From Streptomyces sp. CB02261 (lineage in GTDB: Bacteria; Actinomycetota; Actinomycetes; Streptomycetales; Streptomycetaceae): 64,000 nucleotides of DNA. This document shows positions 1-7,741 of the stretch, piece by piece. The notes below the pieces were generated by a model, which worked only from the letters and a program-made list of their open reading frames with translations, made no database searches and was not told the DNA's origin. Each line of letters opens with the position of its first letter. Positions within the stretch are counted from its first letter, which is position 1. The stretch covers positions 186,001 through 250,000 of the forward strand of contig NZ_LIVX01000005.1 in assembly GCF_001905665.1 (NCBI RefSeq). The letters run 5' to 3'. A program made the position numbers and the translations under genes.

Positions 1-1079
1 CGGGTCTGTCCGACCCGACGGACGCCCTGGCGGTCGGCCACCGGCCGCCCCACCCGCTGACGGGGGACCCGGGACGCCTCAAGACGCTCGCCACCCGGCC
101 GGGCCTGCGTGCGTTCGTCGCCGGGTTCCTCGGTGAGCACGGCCGCCGGGCCACGGACGGCGGAGTGCTGCCGCTGCACGCGGCGCTGCGGGATCTTGAG
201 CCGTTCGCCGCCCCGGCGGTGGGCCGGCACTTCGCGGGGGAGGCCGAGCGCATCCTCGCCGTCGACCCGGCCATGGCCCTGGCGCGCACCCTGCGCGCCG
301 GCCTCCCCGACGAACTGGGGCTGCCCGATGACGGGGCGGCCTGGCAGCGGGGCGAGTGGGCGGAGATCCGCGACGGTGGCGACGCCCTGCTCCTCGCGGG
401 AGGTGGCCGAGCGGTCGCCGTGGGACCGGCAGGGCTCGTCACCCGCTGGGCGGACGAGGCGTACGACCACCGGAAGCCCTGGTCGACGGGCCTGTGCTGG
501 CGGGGCGGCGCCTTCGAGACGGTGCCCTACGACGGAAGCCGGCGCCTCCGGTCCGCAACCGGGTCGGCCGAGCGGGAGCCGGTGCTCGTCCCGGGCGACG
601 ACGCACCCCGTACGGTGCACCGCGTCGTCGGCGCCACCGGGGAGCACGGCGAGCTGCGCGGCCCGGACGGCGCCGTCGTGGCGGCATGGCCGCTCATGGG
701 GCGCACGGCGTTCGGCCTGCGCCGGTCGAGGTGGGCCGCCGGTTCCCCGTTCACCCCGCCGCCGGGCTGGTGGCACGTGCTGCACCCGCGCGACGTGGCA
801 GGTTCGGTACGGCTGCGGGCCATGGACACGGCCACGGCCGCGCGGATGCTGAAGGCCCTCGACCCCGGGACGCACACCGCCCTCGACTTCCTGGCCCGGA
901 GCCCGAGCGGGGTCAGGGGCGTGCAGGACGCCACGGCGCGGATCTGGGGCGAACTCGGTGACGTGGTGCGGCGGTTCCTGCCGGAGGTCACGGACGACCG
1001 GCTGGTGGACGGCCTCACCGGCGTCCTCTGGTCGGCGGTGGAGTGCGCTCGCCTCCGCGCCGCGATGCGCACGACCTGA
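1..1079 (+). CDS. Hypothetical protein, 5' end cut by the window edge
   Basis: The reading frame (codons starting at base 3) is open from the left edge to the TGA at 1077-1079, so the gene begins outside the window. About 358 residues are visible. I do not recognise the family. The visible part looks soluble: there is no membrane segment, and it has a run of beta-rich sequence in the middle (around 430-800) and a helical C-terminal third. Internal start codons exist near 165, but upstream sequence keeps the same codon bias, which favours a longer protein. No partner gene can be named because the upstream neighbour is not visible. Confidence 0.7.
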   Translation, partial: GLSDPTDALAVGHRPPHPLTGDPGRLKTLATRPGLRAFVAGFLGEHGRRATDGGVLPLHAALRDLEPFAAPAVGRHFAGEAERILAVDPAMALARTLRAGLPDELGLPDDGAAWQRGEWAEIRDGGDALLLAGGGRAVAVGPAGLVTRWADEAYDHRKPWSTGLCWRGGAFETVPYDGSRRLRSATGSAEREPVLVPGDDAPRTVHRVVGATGEHGELRGPDGAVVAAWPLMGRTAFGLRRSRWAAGSPFTPPPGWWHVLHPRDVAGSVRLRAMDTATAARMLKALDPGTHTALDFLARSPSGVRGVQDATARIWGELGDVVRRFLPEVTDDRLVDGLTGVLWSAVECARLRAAMRTT

Positions 1080-1122
1080 CCAACCGCCACCGTGCCGCCC
1101 CCGACCCGCTTCGTGCCTGAGG

Positions 1123-1386
1123 TCAGCGGTGCGAGTCGCCCAGGTCCGGGTCGTCGTCCGGTGTGGTCCACGAGTCGCGGCCCGCCCGGCCTGCCGCCTG
1201 GGTCGGGTCACCCACCGGGCGGCGTCGACGCGCGACCCGGCGACTGCCCCACCAGAACGCGCCGAGCAGCAGGAGGACGACCACCGCGCCGATGGCGATG
1301 GCGAACCACACGGCGTTCGACCCGGCCGACGCGAGAGCGGGGCCGGGCGTGAGGACGGGCGCGGCCGCCAGGGGGGAAGTGATCAT
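1123..1386 (-). CDS. Small membrane protein, DUF6479-like
   Basis: An 87-residue protein with a short N-terminal extracellular part, one membrane helix at about residues 26-46 (AVWFAIAIGAVVVLLLLGAF) followed by WWGSRRVARRRR, and a polar C-terminal tail. A single helix followed by a WWG and an Arg-rich stop-transfer patch resembles the Streptomyces DUF6479 family, whose function is unknown. The start ATG at 1386 is preceded by AGAAAGG at 5 bases. It is convergent with the gene on its left and divergent from csbD. The family assignment is from memory of the pattern; the membrane topology is read directly. Confidence 0.7.
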   Translation of the reverse strand: MITSPLAAAPVLTPGPALASAGSNAVWFAIAIGAVVVLLLLGAFWWGSRRVARRRRPVGDPTQAAGRAGRDSWTTPDDDPDLGDSHR

Positions 1387-1574
1387 GATCGCCTTTCTCG
1401 CGGATCGGGACGCACCCGGCGGCTCGGCCGACGGGGCGCTGTGACGCGCTCAGCGTCTGTCCCGTCCCGGCCACCTCAAACGCCCACCGAGGGCAGGCCG
1501 GTCGACGGGCGGGATCCGTGGAGTCTGCCTAGCGTGGCACCTGGAACATTTCCACATGAAAGGGGCATCACATC

Positions 1575-1760
1575 ATGGCAGGCAAGGGCACGGAGAAGGC
1601 GAAGGGCAAGCTCAAGGAGGCCGCTGGAAAGGCCATGGGCAACAAGCGCATGGAGTCGGAGGGCAAGACGGACCAGATGAAGGGCAAGGCCCGCGAGGCG
1701 GCCGACTCGGCCCGCGAGCGCGCCGAAGGCGTCCGCGACTCCCTGGACCGCGACAAGTAG
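1575..1760 (+). CDS. CsbD family stress protein
   Basis: A 61-residue, very hydrophilic protein rich in Lys, Glu, Gly and Ala. It has the repeated pattern of CsbD proteins (KGTEKAKGKLKEAAGKAMGN, then KTDQMKGKAREAADSARE). CsbD proteins are small, probably partly disordered cytoplasmic proteins induced by general stress (sigma-B in Bacillus); their biochemical role is not known. The length matches the family. The start ATG follows AGGGGCATC with the purine-rich stretch 11-16 bases upstream. The gene stands alone and is followed by a strong hairpin at 1782-1826. Confidence 0.9.
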   Translation: MAGKGTEKAKGKLKEAAGKAMGNKRMESEGKTDQMKGKAREAADSARERAEGVRDSLDRDK

Positions 1761-1781
1761 GCAGGCCCGACGCGTGTCGCG

Positions 1782-1826
1782 ACCCCCGCGCCGGCTGCCC
1801 CGGCCTCCCCGGCGGGAGGCGGGGGT
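1782..1826. terminator. Bidirectional hairpin between convergent genes
   Basis: An outer stem ACCCCCGC (1782-1789) pairs with GCGGGGGT (1819-1826). Inside it, GCCTCCC (1803-1809) pairs with GGGAGGC (1814-1820) around a CGGC loop. The two stems share 2 bases and so represent alternative or adjoining pairings. It lies between the ends of csbD and the VOC gene, where a two-way terminator is expected. There is no U-tract, as is common in Streptomyces. Confidence 0.6.
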
Positions 1827-1845
1827 GCCGCGCTCCCGCCCGCGC

Positions 1846-2286
1846 TCAGGGCTGTCGCGGGCGGGGCAGACGCGGGGCGGCCTGCACCGGGGCCGCCGCC
1901 GTGACCAGCACGAACGAGTGACCGGCCGGGTCCATGTAGCGGCGCAGGTCCGTCCGCCGGTCGGTCCGGGTGCCGTCGCGCACGGCCGCCACGGGCCGCG
2001 CGCCGAGAGAGACCGCCTCGCGTTCGGCTTCGTCGAGGGCGTCGGGCGCCACGAGGATCTCCAGGTGGGCCTGCTGGGCGTCCTCGGGACGGGGCCAGCT
2101 CGGCGGCGCCTGTCCGGGGTCACGGCGGATCCCGAGCACCGCCCCGGCGTCGCCGGAGATGAGCAGCAGGTCGGGGTCGCCCGCGTGGGGCTCCACGGTG
2201 GCGCCGAGGAGGGCCGCGTAGAACCGCGCCAGGGATTCCGGGTCGGTGGAGTCGAGGACGAGGACGAGAGCTTTGGGCACAGTCAT
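1846..2286 (-). CDS. VOC (glyoxalase/bleomycin-resistance fold) protein
   Basis: A 146-residue single-domain protein with a vicinal-oxygen-chelate signature: an N-terminal LVLVLDSTDPESLARFYAAL segment, a central LEILV strand and the closing YMDPAGHSFVLV strand with a potential metal-binding His and Glu pattern. VOC proteins include dioxygenases, isomerases and antibiotic-binding proteins, and the substrate cannot be inferred here. The ATG at 2286 has only a weak GGGAC ahead of it. The last 20 residues are Pro/Arg-rich and probably disordered. It is convergent with csbD and divergent from the polyphosphate kinase. Confidence 0.85.
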   Translation of the reverse strand: MTVPKALVLVLDSTDPESLARFYAALLGATVEPHAGDPDLLLISGDAGAVLGIRRDPGQAPPSWPRPEDAQQAHLEILVAPDALDEAEREAVSLGARPVAAVRDGTRTDRRTDLRRYMDPAGHSFVLVTAAAPVQAAPRLPRPRQP

Positions 2287-2411
2287 GGGTCCCGTCTGCC
2301 CCGAGCCCCGGCGGCCAAGCCCGGGGGCGATGAAGCCGGGATCGGTGAGTACGACGGTGTCGACGGGTACGAGGAGTCGGACCGAGCGAGCGAGTGGAGC
2401 GGGGGCGACGG

Positions 2412-3488
2412 ATGACAGACATGAACGGTGCCGACGGAGTGAACGAGGACGAGGTCGGGGTCGGGGTCGGGGGTGAGGTCGAGGACGAGGTCGACGCCGA
2501 GGACGAGGTCGAGGACCACCAGGCCCTGGCCCGGGAGCAGGATCTGCTCGATGGGCTCAGCGTGGACGCCAGCCGGCCCGAGCAGCCCGTGCTGCTCAGC
2601 GCCACGGGCGACCCCATCCGCACGTGGCGGGAGAACTATCCGTACACCCGGAAGGTCCGCCGCGCCGAGTACGAGCGGCAGAAGCGGATCCTGCAGATCG
2701 AGCTGCTCAAGCTACAGCGCTGGGCGAGGGACACCGGCGCCAGGATCGTGGTGCTGTGCGAGGGCCGGGACGCGGCCGGCAAGGGCGGCACCATCCAGCG
2801 CTTCACCGAGCGGCTCAATCCGCGCAGCGCCCGCATCGTCGCCCTCGACAAGCCGACCGAGCGAGAAGCCGGACAGTGGTTCTTCCAGCGCTATGTGGCG
2901 CCCCTGCCGGGCCCCGGCGAGATCGTGTTCTTCGACCGCTCCTGGTACAACCGGGCGGGGGTCGAACGGGTGATGGGCTTCTGCACGGACGAGGAGTACG
3001 AGCTGTTCCTCCACCAGTGCCCCCTGTTCGAACGCATGCTGGTCGAGGACGGCATCCACCTCGTGAAGTTCTGGTTCTCCGTCTCCCGCGCCGAGCAGCG
3101 CACCCGCTTCGCCATCCGCCAGGTCGACCCCGTACGGCAGTGGAAACTCTCACCCACCGACCTCGCCTCGCTGGACCGCTGGGACGACTACACGACGGCC
3201 AAGATCGCCATGTTCAGGGAGACGGACACCGAGCACGCACCGTGGACCGTGGTCAAGAGCAACGACAAGCGGCGGGGCCGGCTGGAGGCCATGCGCAGCC
3301 TCCTGGCCCGTATCGACTACGCGAACAAGGACCCGGAGGCGGTCGGTACGCCCGATCCCCTCATCGTCGGCGCGGCGGACACCCTGCTCGAACCGGGTGA
3401 GGAGACGACGGACCTGTCGCCCACCCCGCTGGCCCCGCTGCGGGACGGCCCGGGGGAGCACCCCGGAGACCATCCGCGTAACCGGTGA
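2412..3488 (+). CDS. ppk2: Polyphosphate kinase 2 (PPK2)
   Basis: A 358-residue cytoplasmic enzyme that transfers phosphate between polyphosphate and nucleotides. It has the PPK2 Walker A sequence GRDAAGKGG near residue 118, the Walker B/lid motif DRSWYNR near 175, and the typical KFWFSVSRAEQ and WDDYTTAK segments. These suit the one-domain class I enzymes (NDP phosphorylation), although class cannot be settled by eye. The start at 2412 is chosen because AGCGGGGG precedes it; ATG at 2421 is an alternative. The first 35 residues are an unusual acidic low-complexity stretch made of Val-Gly and Glu-Asp-Val repeats that is not part of the enzyme fold. A perfect hairpin follows the gene. Confidence 0.95.
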   Translation: MTDMNGADGVNEDEVGVGVGGEVEDEVDAEDEVEDHQALAREQDLLDGLSVDASRPEQPVLLSATGDPIRTWRENYPYTRKVRRAEYERQKRILQIELLKLQRWARDTGARIVVLCEGRDAAGKGGTIQRFTERLNPRSARIVALDKPTEREAGQWFFQRYVAPLPGPGEIVFFDRSWYNRAGVERVMGFCTDEEYELFLHQCPLFERMLVEDGIHLVKFWFSVSRAEQRTRFAIRQVDPVRQWKLSPTDLASLDRWDDYTTAKIAMFRETDTEHAPWTVVKSNDKRRGRLEAMRSLLARIDYANKDPEAVGTPDPLIVGAADTLLEPGEETTDLSPTPLAPLRDGPGEHPGDHPRNR

Positions 3489-3492
3489 CGGC

Positions 3493-3531
3493 GGTCCGGG
3501 ACCGCCCGGCGAGGCCGAGCGGTCCCGGACC
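3493..3531. terminator. Strong hairpin terminator between convergent genes
   Basis: GGTCCGGGACCGC (3493-3505) pairs perfectly over 13 bp with GCGGTCCCGGACC (3519-3531) across a 13-base loop. It sits 4 bases after the ppk2 stop and can serve both ppk2 and the convergent flavin reductase gene. Confidence 0.8.
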
Positions 3532-3565
3532 ACCCGGTCTCCCCGGGTCACCGACCCGGCCCGGC

Positions 3566-4057
3566 TCAGGCCGGGTGGCCGGGGGAGAGGTCCATGACGT
3601 CGCTGAATCGGACGAGCGGCGGCCGTACGGGGCCCGGCGGACTCTCCGCGACGGGCGCCAGCAGGTGACCGACGTGGTCGCCGGCGTCGACACGTTCGAG
3701 GATCCGGCCGACGAGCCAGGCGCAGCAGTCGGTGAGGACGGGGACGGCTCCTACCCCCGGCGACCACTCCACCCGCCCGAACTTGTCGATGTCGTCACCG
3801 GTCCGTCCCCCGAACAGCTCCGCCGTCCCCCGCTGGTCGCGCCGCAGGGTGTGGACCGCCAGGTGGGAGGCATCGCGTGCGACGCGGTACGTGTGGTTGG
3901 CCTTGGAGAGCCACACCATGAAGCGGGGCGGGTCCATCGAACACTGCGAGGCGAACCCCACCAGGCAGCCCGCCCGCTCGTCCCCGGCCGCCGTCGTCAC
4001 CACGTACATCGGGTAGTCGAGCACGTCCGCGAACCCACCGGCGCCCGCCACGGTCAC
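3566..4057 (-). CDS. Flavin reductase-like domain protein
   Basis: A 163-residue protein with the split-barrel flavin-binding fold: MYVVTTAAGDERAGCLVGF near residue 16, then SQCSMDPPRFMVWLSKANHTY, the segment in which flavin reductases bind FMN. Such proteins reduce free FMN/FAD with NAD(P)H or act as FMN-binding subunits of two-component oxygenases. The start is GTG at 4057, which overlaps the stop of the upstream gene by 4 bases (GTGA), indicating translational coupling. The partner is a heme-oxygenase-like diiron protein, so this reductase may feed electrons to it; that is inference from gene order. Confidence 0.85.
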   Translation of the reverse strand: MTVAGAGGFADVLDYPMYVVTTAAGDERAGCLVGFASQCSMDPPRFMVWLSKANHTYRVARDASHLAVHTLRRDQRGTAELFGGRTGDDIDKFGRVEWSPGVGAVPVLTDCCAWLVGRILERVDAGDHVGHLLAPVAESPPGPVRPPLVRFSDVMDLSPGHPA

Positions 4058-5097
4058 ACCCGAGGGTCCGCGTCCGGCAGCGGGCTGCGCAGCGCCGAGC
4101 GGCCCGCCGCCCAGGCGCCGCGGATGTGCGCGTCGAGCCTGTCCTCCAGCAGCACGGTCGCCGCGCAGCCGAAGGCGATGTCCGGCTCCAGCGCGGGCTC
4201 GTCGGCGAGGAGTCCGCCGATCACCTCGCGCCGCACGATCTGCTCGTGGACGGCGTCGGCTTCGACGTGCTCGAGGTAGAAGCGCTCGGCGGCCGGCCCC
4301 GCGTCGCAGCGCCGCATCGCCTTGGCGAGCCTGCGGGAGCCGGGGGAGGAGGTGACCTCGACACAGGCGAAGTGGCCGACCAGCGCTCCCCGCAGGGCCC
4401 GGTGCAGGCCGAAGAGGGACATGAGGTTGACCGTCGCCAGGAGCGGGGCGTCGGCGTGGTCCAGATAGTGGCCGTAGGTCGTGTCCAGGCCGAGGTCGGT
4501 CATCAGGTCCGCGAAGAGCCGCGCGTGGATGCGGTCGGCGTGCCCGGCGCCGAACTCGTCGTACTCGACGGCCACCATGGCGGCCTTGGCCCGGCCGGTC
4601 AGCCGGGGGATGGCCCAGGCGTGCGGGTCCGCCTCCTTGAGGTGGTAGAGGGAGCGCAGTGCCGCGTACTCGCGCAGCTGCCAGAGCTCGCCCTCCGTCT
4701 CCAGGAGGCGGCTCACGCTGTCGGCCGGATCGACCGGTTCGACGAGCAGTGGCGCGAAGGCCTCCTCGACGGACCGCGGCGCGTCGGCGAGCGCGGAGCG
4801 CAGCGCGTGGAGGAAGCACTCCTCCAGTTCCCGCCGCAGACGCAGCAGGTCCGGATCCCACTCGCGGGCGTCGTCGACCCCCTCGAAGCCCCGGTAGTGC
4901 AGTTCGTACAGCAGATAGAGCGCGAGCTGCAGATCCTCGCCCCAGGGGTCCAGCCGCCGGATGCTTCCCTCGGTGTACGCCGGCGGCCGACCGGTCCTCA
5001 GGGCCCTCTCCACGGCCCCCGAGAGGTCACCGCGCCCCGCGACGAGGCGGGGGCCCGCGGTGGCTGCTTCCGGGGTGCTCGTGCTGAGCGGGGTCAT
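4054..5097 (-). CDS. Iron-containing redox enzyme (heme-oxygenase-like diiron fold)
   Basis: A 347-residue helical protein. It has the conserved block VEYDEFGAGHADRIHARLF (around residues 184-202), followed by HVEADAVHEQ, which supply the Glu and His ligands typical of heme-oxygenase-like diiron oxidases and oxygenases (the iron-containing redox enzyme family). Members oxidise varied small molecules or fatty acids; no substrate can be assigned here. The start ATG at 5097 is preceded by AGGAG at 6 bases, so the longer upstream reading was rejected. The gene is first in a two-gene operon with the flavin reductase-like protein. The region upstream (5098-5349) is shared with the divergent FMN reductase gene. 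Confidence 0.85.
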   Translation of the reverse strand: MTPLSTSTPEAATAGPRLVAGRGDLSGAVERALRTGRPPAYTEGSIRRLDPWGEDLQLALYLLYELHYRGFEGVDDAREWDPDLLRLRRELEECFLHALRSALADAPRSVEEAFAPLLVEPVDPADSVSRLLETEGELWQLREYAALRSLYHLKEADPHAWAIPRLTGRAKAAMVAVEYDEFGAGHADRIHARLFADLMTDLGLDTTYGHYLDHADAPLLATVNLMSLFGLHRALRGALVGHFACVEVTSSPGSRRLAKAMRRCDAGPAAERFYLEHVEADAVHEQIVRREVIGGLLADEPALEPDIAFGCAATVLLEDRLDAHIRGAWAAGRSALRSPLPDADPRV

Positions 5098-5349
5098 CGG
5101 GGGGCTCCTGTCCTCGGGGCGACGGCAAGGGCGGGCGGCCCGTCCGCGTGAGCGAGCGGAAACCTTTCCCCGCCCGGCCGGCTGGCTGGCGAGCATGGAC
5201 GCGCCTACCCCCTCTGTACGGCACTATTCGGCGGCCGCGCCCGGCGCGCGCCCGGGAGACCCCCGCCTGGCCCACCCCCTCATCGCCATCCGGGCCGGAG
5301 TCGGGCGAAAGGTGAGATAGGGGCGAGGGTCGGGGGTAGGGGGGTGGCC

Positions 5350-5976
5350 ATGGACACCAACGAAACCACCCCGCTGCGCGCCGTCGCCCTGGTCTGCACC
5401 CTGTCCCCCAGCCCCTCTCCCTCCAGCTCACAGCTGCTGGCCGAGCAGACCATGGCCGCCCTGGCCGAGCACGGCGTGACCGGCAAGGTCATCCGGATCG
5501 CCGACCACGACGTCCGCCCCGGGGTGAAGACCGACATGGGCGAGGGGGACGCCTGGCCCGAGATCCGGGACACGATCCTCGGCTGCGACATCCTCGTCCT
5601 CTCGACCCCGATCTGGCTCGGGCATCCGTCGAGCATCGCCCAGCGGGTCATGGAGCGGCTGGACGCGGAGATCTCCGAGACCGACGAGGAAGGCCGGATG
5701 CTGACCTACGGCAAGGTGGCCGCGGTCTGCGTCGTGGGCAACGAGGACGGGGCGCACAAGGTGAGCGCCGACCTCTTCCAGGGGCTCAACGACGTCGGGT
5801 TCTCCCTCGCCCCGAACGCCGTCACCTACTGGGTCGGCGAGGCCATGCAGGGAACGGACTACCAGGACCTCGAGAAGACCCCGGAGAAGACCGCGGCCAC
5901 GACCGCGACCCTGGCCGCCAACACCGCCCACCTGGCCCGCCGTCTGAAGTCGGCGCCGTACCCGGCCTCGTCCTGA
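5350..5976 (+). CDS. NADPH-dependent FMN reductase / flavodoxin-fold protein
   Basis: A 208-residue flavodoxin-fold protein. The N-terminal strand ends in a phosphate-binding loop CTLSPSPSPSSSQLL (residues 16-30), and DILVLSTPIWLGHPSSIAQR is the flavin-contacting segment of NADPH-dependent FMN reductases. These soluble enzymes bind FMN and reduce quinones, azo compounds or metals with NADPH. ATG at 5350 sits after AGGGGGGTGG; GTG at 5344 is an in-frame alternative. It is divergent from the diiron/flavin reductase operon, so three flavin or iron redox genes share one control region. It is followed by a low-complexity CAC/GGCA region. Confidence 0.85.
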   Translation: MDTNETTPLRAVALVCTLSPSPSPSSSQLLAEQTMAALAEHGVTGKVIRIADHDVRPGVKTDMGEGDAWPEIRDTILGCDILVLSTPIWLGHPSSIAQRVMERLDAEISETDEEGRMLTYGKVAAVCVVGNEDGAHKVSADLFQGLNDVGFSLAPNAVTYWVGEAMQGTDYQDLEKTPEKTAATTATLAANTAHLARRLKSAPYPASS

Positions 5977-5989
5977 GGCGGTCACCCGC

Positions 5990-6105
5990 CGACAGCACGG
6001 CGGGCACGGCACAGAACAGCCGGCACGGCACGGAACAGCCGGCACCGCACCGCACGGGCCGGCACAGCACAGCAGGCACAGCACCGCACAGCAGCCACAG
6101 CACCA
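5990..6105. repeat. Degenerate GGCACAGCAC/GGCACGGCAC tract
   Basis: A 115-base intergenic tract made of imperfect 5-mers and 10-mers (GGCAC, AGCAC, GGCACGG, AACAGCC) between the FMN reductase and SDR genes. It is not coding in a convincing frame. It fills nearly the whole space upstream of the SDR gene, ending at its ribosome binding site. Confidence 0.6.
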
Positions 6106-6116
6106 CGGAGATCCCG

Positions 6117-7010
6117 ATGCCCCCTGAGGAACGAGCCCACGTCCCCGACCCGGCGACCGTCCACCCCCGCCCCCCTTTCCCCGACCAGGAGCAGGACCAC
6201 CCCGGCTCGACCGAGGAGATGACGCCCCGACCGGACCACGGCGAGGACTCCTACCGCGGTCACGACGTGCTCGTCGACCGGGTGGCGGTGGTCACCGGCG
6301 GCGATTCCGGCATCGGCAGGGCCGTCTGCCTGGCCTTCGCACGGGAAGGCGCGGACATCGTCTTCACCCACCTGCCGGAGGAGGAGCGGGAGGCCGCCGA
6401 GACCGCCCGTCTGGTCCGGGAGGCGGGGCGCAAGGCCCTGCCCGTCGCGTGCGACATCCGTGACGAGAGCCAGTGCGCGGCCCTGATCGACCGTGCGGTG
6501 AGCGAACACGGGCGCATCGACGTCCTCGTCAACAACGCCGCCTACCAGATGTCGCAGCCGGACGGGATCGAGGCCATCACCACGGAGCAGTTCGACCGGG
6601 TGATGAAGACCAACCTCTACGGGATGTTCTGGCTCTCCCGTAAAGCCCTGCCCCACATCCCGCGCGGCGGCTCGATCATCAACACCACCTCCGTGCAGGG
6701 CTACCAGCCCAGCCCGCACCTCCTCGACTACGCGATGACGAAGTCGGCGATCATCTCCTTCACGCACGGTCTGGCGCAGATGCTCGCCGAGCGCGGGGTC
6801 CGCGTGAACGCGGTCGCGCCCGGCCCCGTGTGGACCCCGCTGATCCCGGCGACGATGCCGGACACGAAGGAGTTCGGAGCCCAGTCGCCCCTGGGCCGGG
6901 CCGCCCAGCCGGCCGAGATGGCTCCCGCGTACGTCTTCCTGGCCTCGCCCCAGGCGAGCTACATCACCGGGGAGATCGTCAACGCGACCGGGGGCACGCC
7001 CCTGCCGTAG
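6117..7010 (+). CDS. SDR family oxidoreductase (stress-type, YghA/YhdF-like)
   Basis: A 297-residue short-chain dehydrogenase. A 50-residue N-terminal extension (PDQEQDHPG...MTPRPDHGEDSYRG) precedes the Rossmann domain, as in the YghA/YhdF-type stress-associated SDRs. The NAD(P)-binding motif TGGDSGIG is at residues 60-67, NNAA near 140, and the catalytic Tyr205-x3-Lys209 in DYAMTKS. The C-terminal SYITGEIVNATGG is typical of the family. The substrate is unknown. Its ATG follows GGAG at 7 bases. It stands alone, downstream of the CAC repeat tract. Confidence 0.93.
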   Translation: MPPEERAHVPDPATVHPRPPFPDQEQDHPGSTEEMTPRPDHGEDSYRGHDVLVDRVAVVTGGDSGIGRAVCLAFAREGADIVFTHLPEEEREAAETARLVREAGRKALPVACDIRDESQCAALIDRAVSEHGRIDVLVNNAAYQMSQPDGIEAITTEQFDRVMKTNLYGMFWLSRKALPHIPRGGSIINTTSVQGYQPSPHLLDYAMTKSAIISFTHGLAQMLAERGVRVNAVAPGPVWTPLIPATMPDTKEFGAQSPLGRAAQPAEMAPAYVFLASPQASYITGEIVNATGGTPLP

Positions 7011-7036
7011 CCCCGGGGATCAAACCTCACGTCGTT

Positions 7037-7050
7037 CGATCGTATGTTCG
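7037..7050 (+). promoter_or_regulatory. LexA-like (SOS) box ahead of alkB
   Basis: CGATCGTATGTTCG differs by one base from the actinobacterial SOS box CGAAC-N4-GTTCG. It lies 22 bases upstream of the alkB start, immediately before a possible -10 element TACGCT (7060-7065), so a bound repressor would block transcription. The match is read directly; LexA control is inferred from the site and from the repair function of the gene. Confidence 0.45.
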
Positions 7051-7071
7051 GTTTGCGGTTACGCTGGGACC

Positions 7072-7716
7072 ATGACCGCACCACGACCGATCCCCGGCCT
7101 CCAGGGCTCCCTGTTCGACCAGGGCGACGACCCCCGGCCCGGACCGCTGGACGGGATCCGGCGGACGGAGCTCGCCGACGGGGCCTGGATCGACCATCTG
7201 CCGGGATGGTTCGAGGGCGCCGACGCGCTCTTCGACGAGCTGGTCGAACGGGTGCCGTGGCGGGCCGAGGAGCGCACCATGTACGACGACGTGGTCGCCG
7301 TACCGCGTCTCCTCGCGTACTACCGGGAGGGCGAGCCCCTCCCGCACCCCGCCCTCGTCGAGGCCCGGTCCGCCCTCGACGACCACTTCGGGCCGGAACT
7401 CGGCGAAGCCTTCGTCACCGCCGGCCTCTGCCTCTACCGCGACGGACGTGACAGCGTCGCCTGGCACGGCGACCGGACCGGCCGCTCCTCCACGCGGAAC
7501 ACCATGGTCGCCATCCTCTCCCTCGGCGACCCGCGCGACCTGGCGCTCCGCCCGCGCGGCGGCGGCCCCGCGGCAATCCGGCTGCCGCTGGGCCACGGCG
7601 ACCTCGTGGTGATGGGCGGCTCCTGCCAGCGCACCTGGGACCACGCGATCCCGAAGACGAGCCGCGCGGTCGGACCGCGGATCAGCGTCCAGTTCCGCCC
7701 GCGGGGCGTCGCCTGA
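7072..7716 (+). CDS. alkB: AlkB-type alpha-ketoglutarate-dependent dioxygenase
   Basis: A 214-residue iron and 2-oxoglutarate-dependent dioxygenase that repairs alkylated bases in DNA or RNA by oxidative demethylation. Iron ligands are His132 and Asp134 in VAWHGDRTG and His191 in WDHAIPKT. The oxoglutarate-binding arginines fall in GPRISVQFRPRG at the C terminus. Length and the N-terminal substrate-lid region match bacterial AlkB. The gene stands alone with a very short leader. A LexA-like box 22 bases upstream suggests DNA-damage induction. It is convergent with the Lrp regulator, only 25 bases from its end. Confidence 0.95.
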   Translation: MTAPRPIPGLQGSLFDQGDDPRPGPLDGIRRTELADGAWIDHLPGWFEGADALFDELVERVPWRAEERTMYDDVVAVPRLLAYYREGEPLPHPALVEARSALDDHFGPELGEAFVTAGLCLYRDGRDSVAWHGDRTGRSSTRNTMVAILSLGDPRDLALRPRGGGPAAIRLPLGHGDLVVMGGSCQRTWDHAIPKTSRAVGPRISVQFRPRGVA

Positions 7717-7741
7717 GAGAGGCCGGCCCCGGCTCCCGGTG

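Noticed and set aside
1501..1540. A sigma-70 promoter for csbD (GTCGAC and TAGCGT)
   Set aside because: The two hexamers are 23 bases apart, too far for a normal promoter, and a stress sigma motif was not clear.
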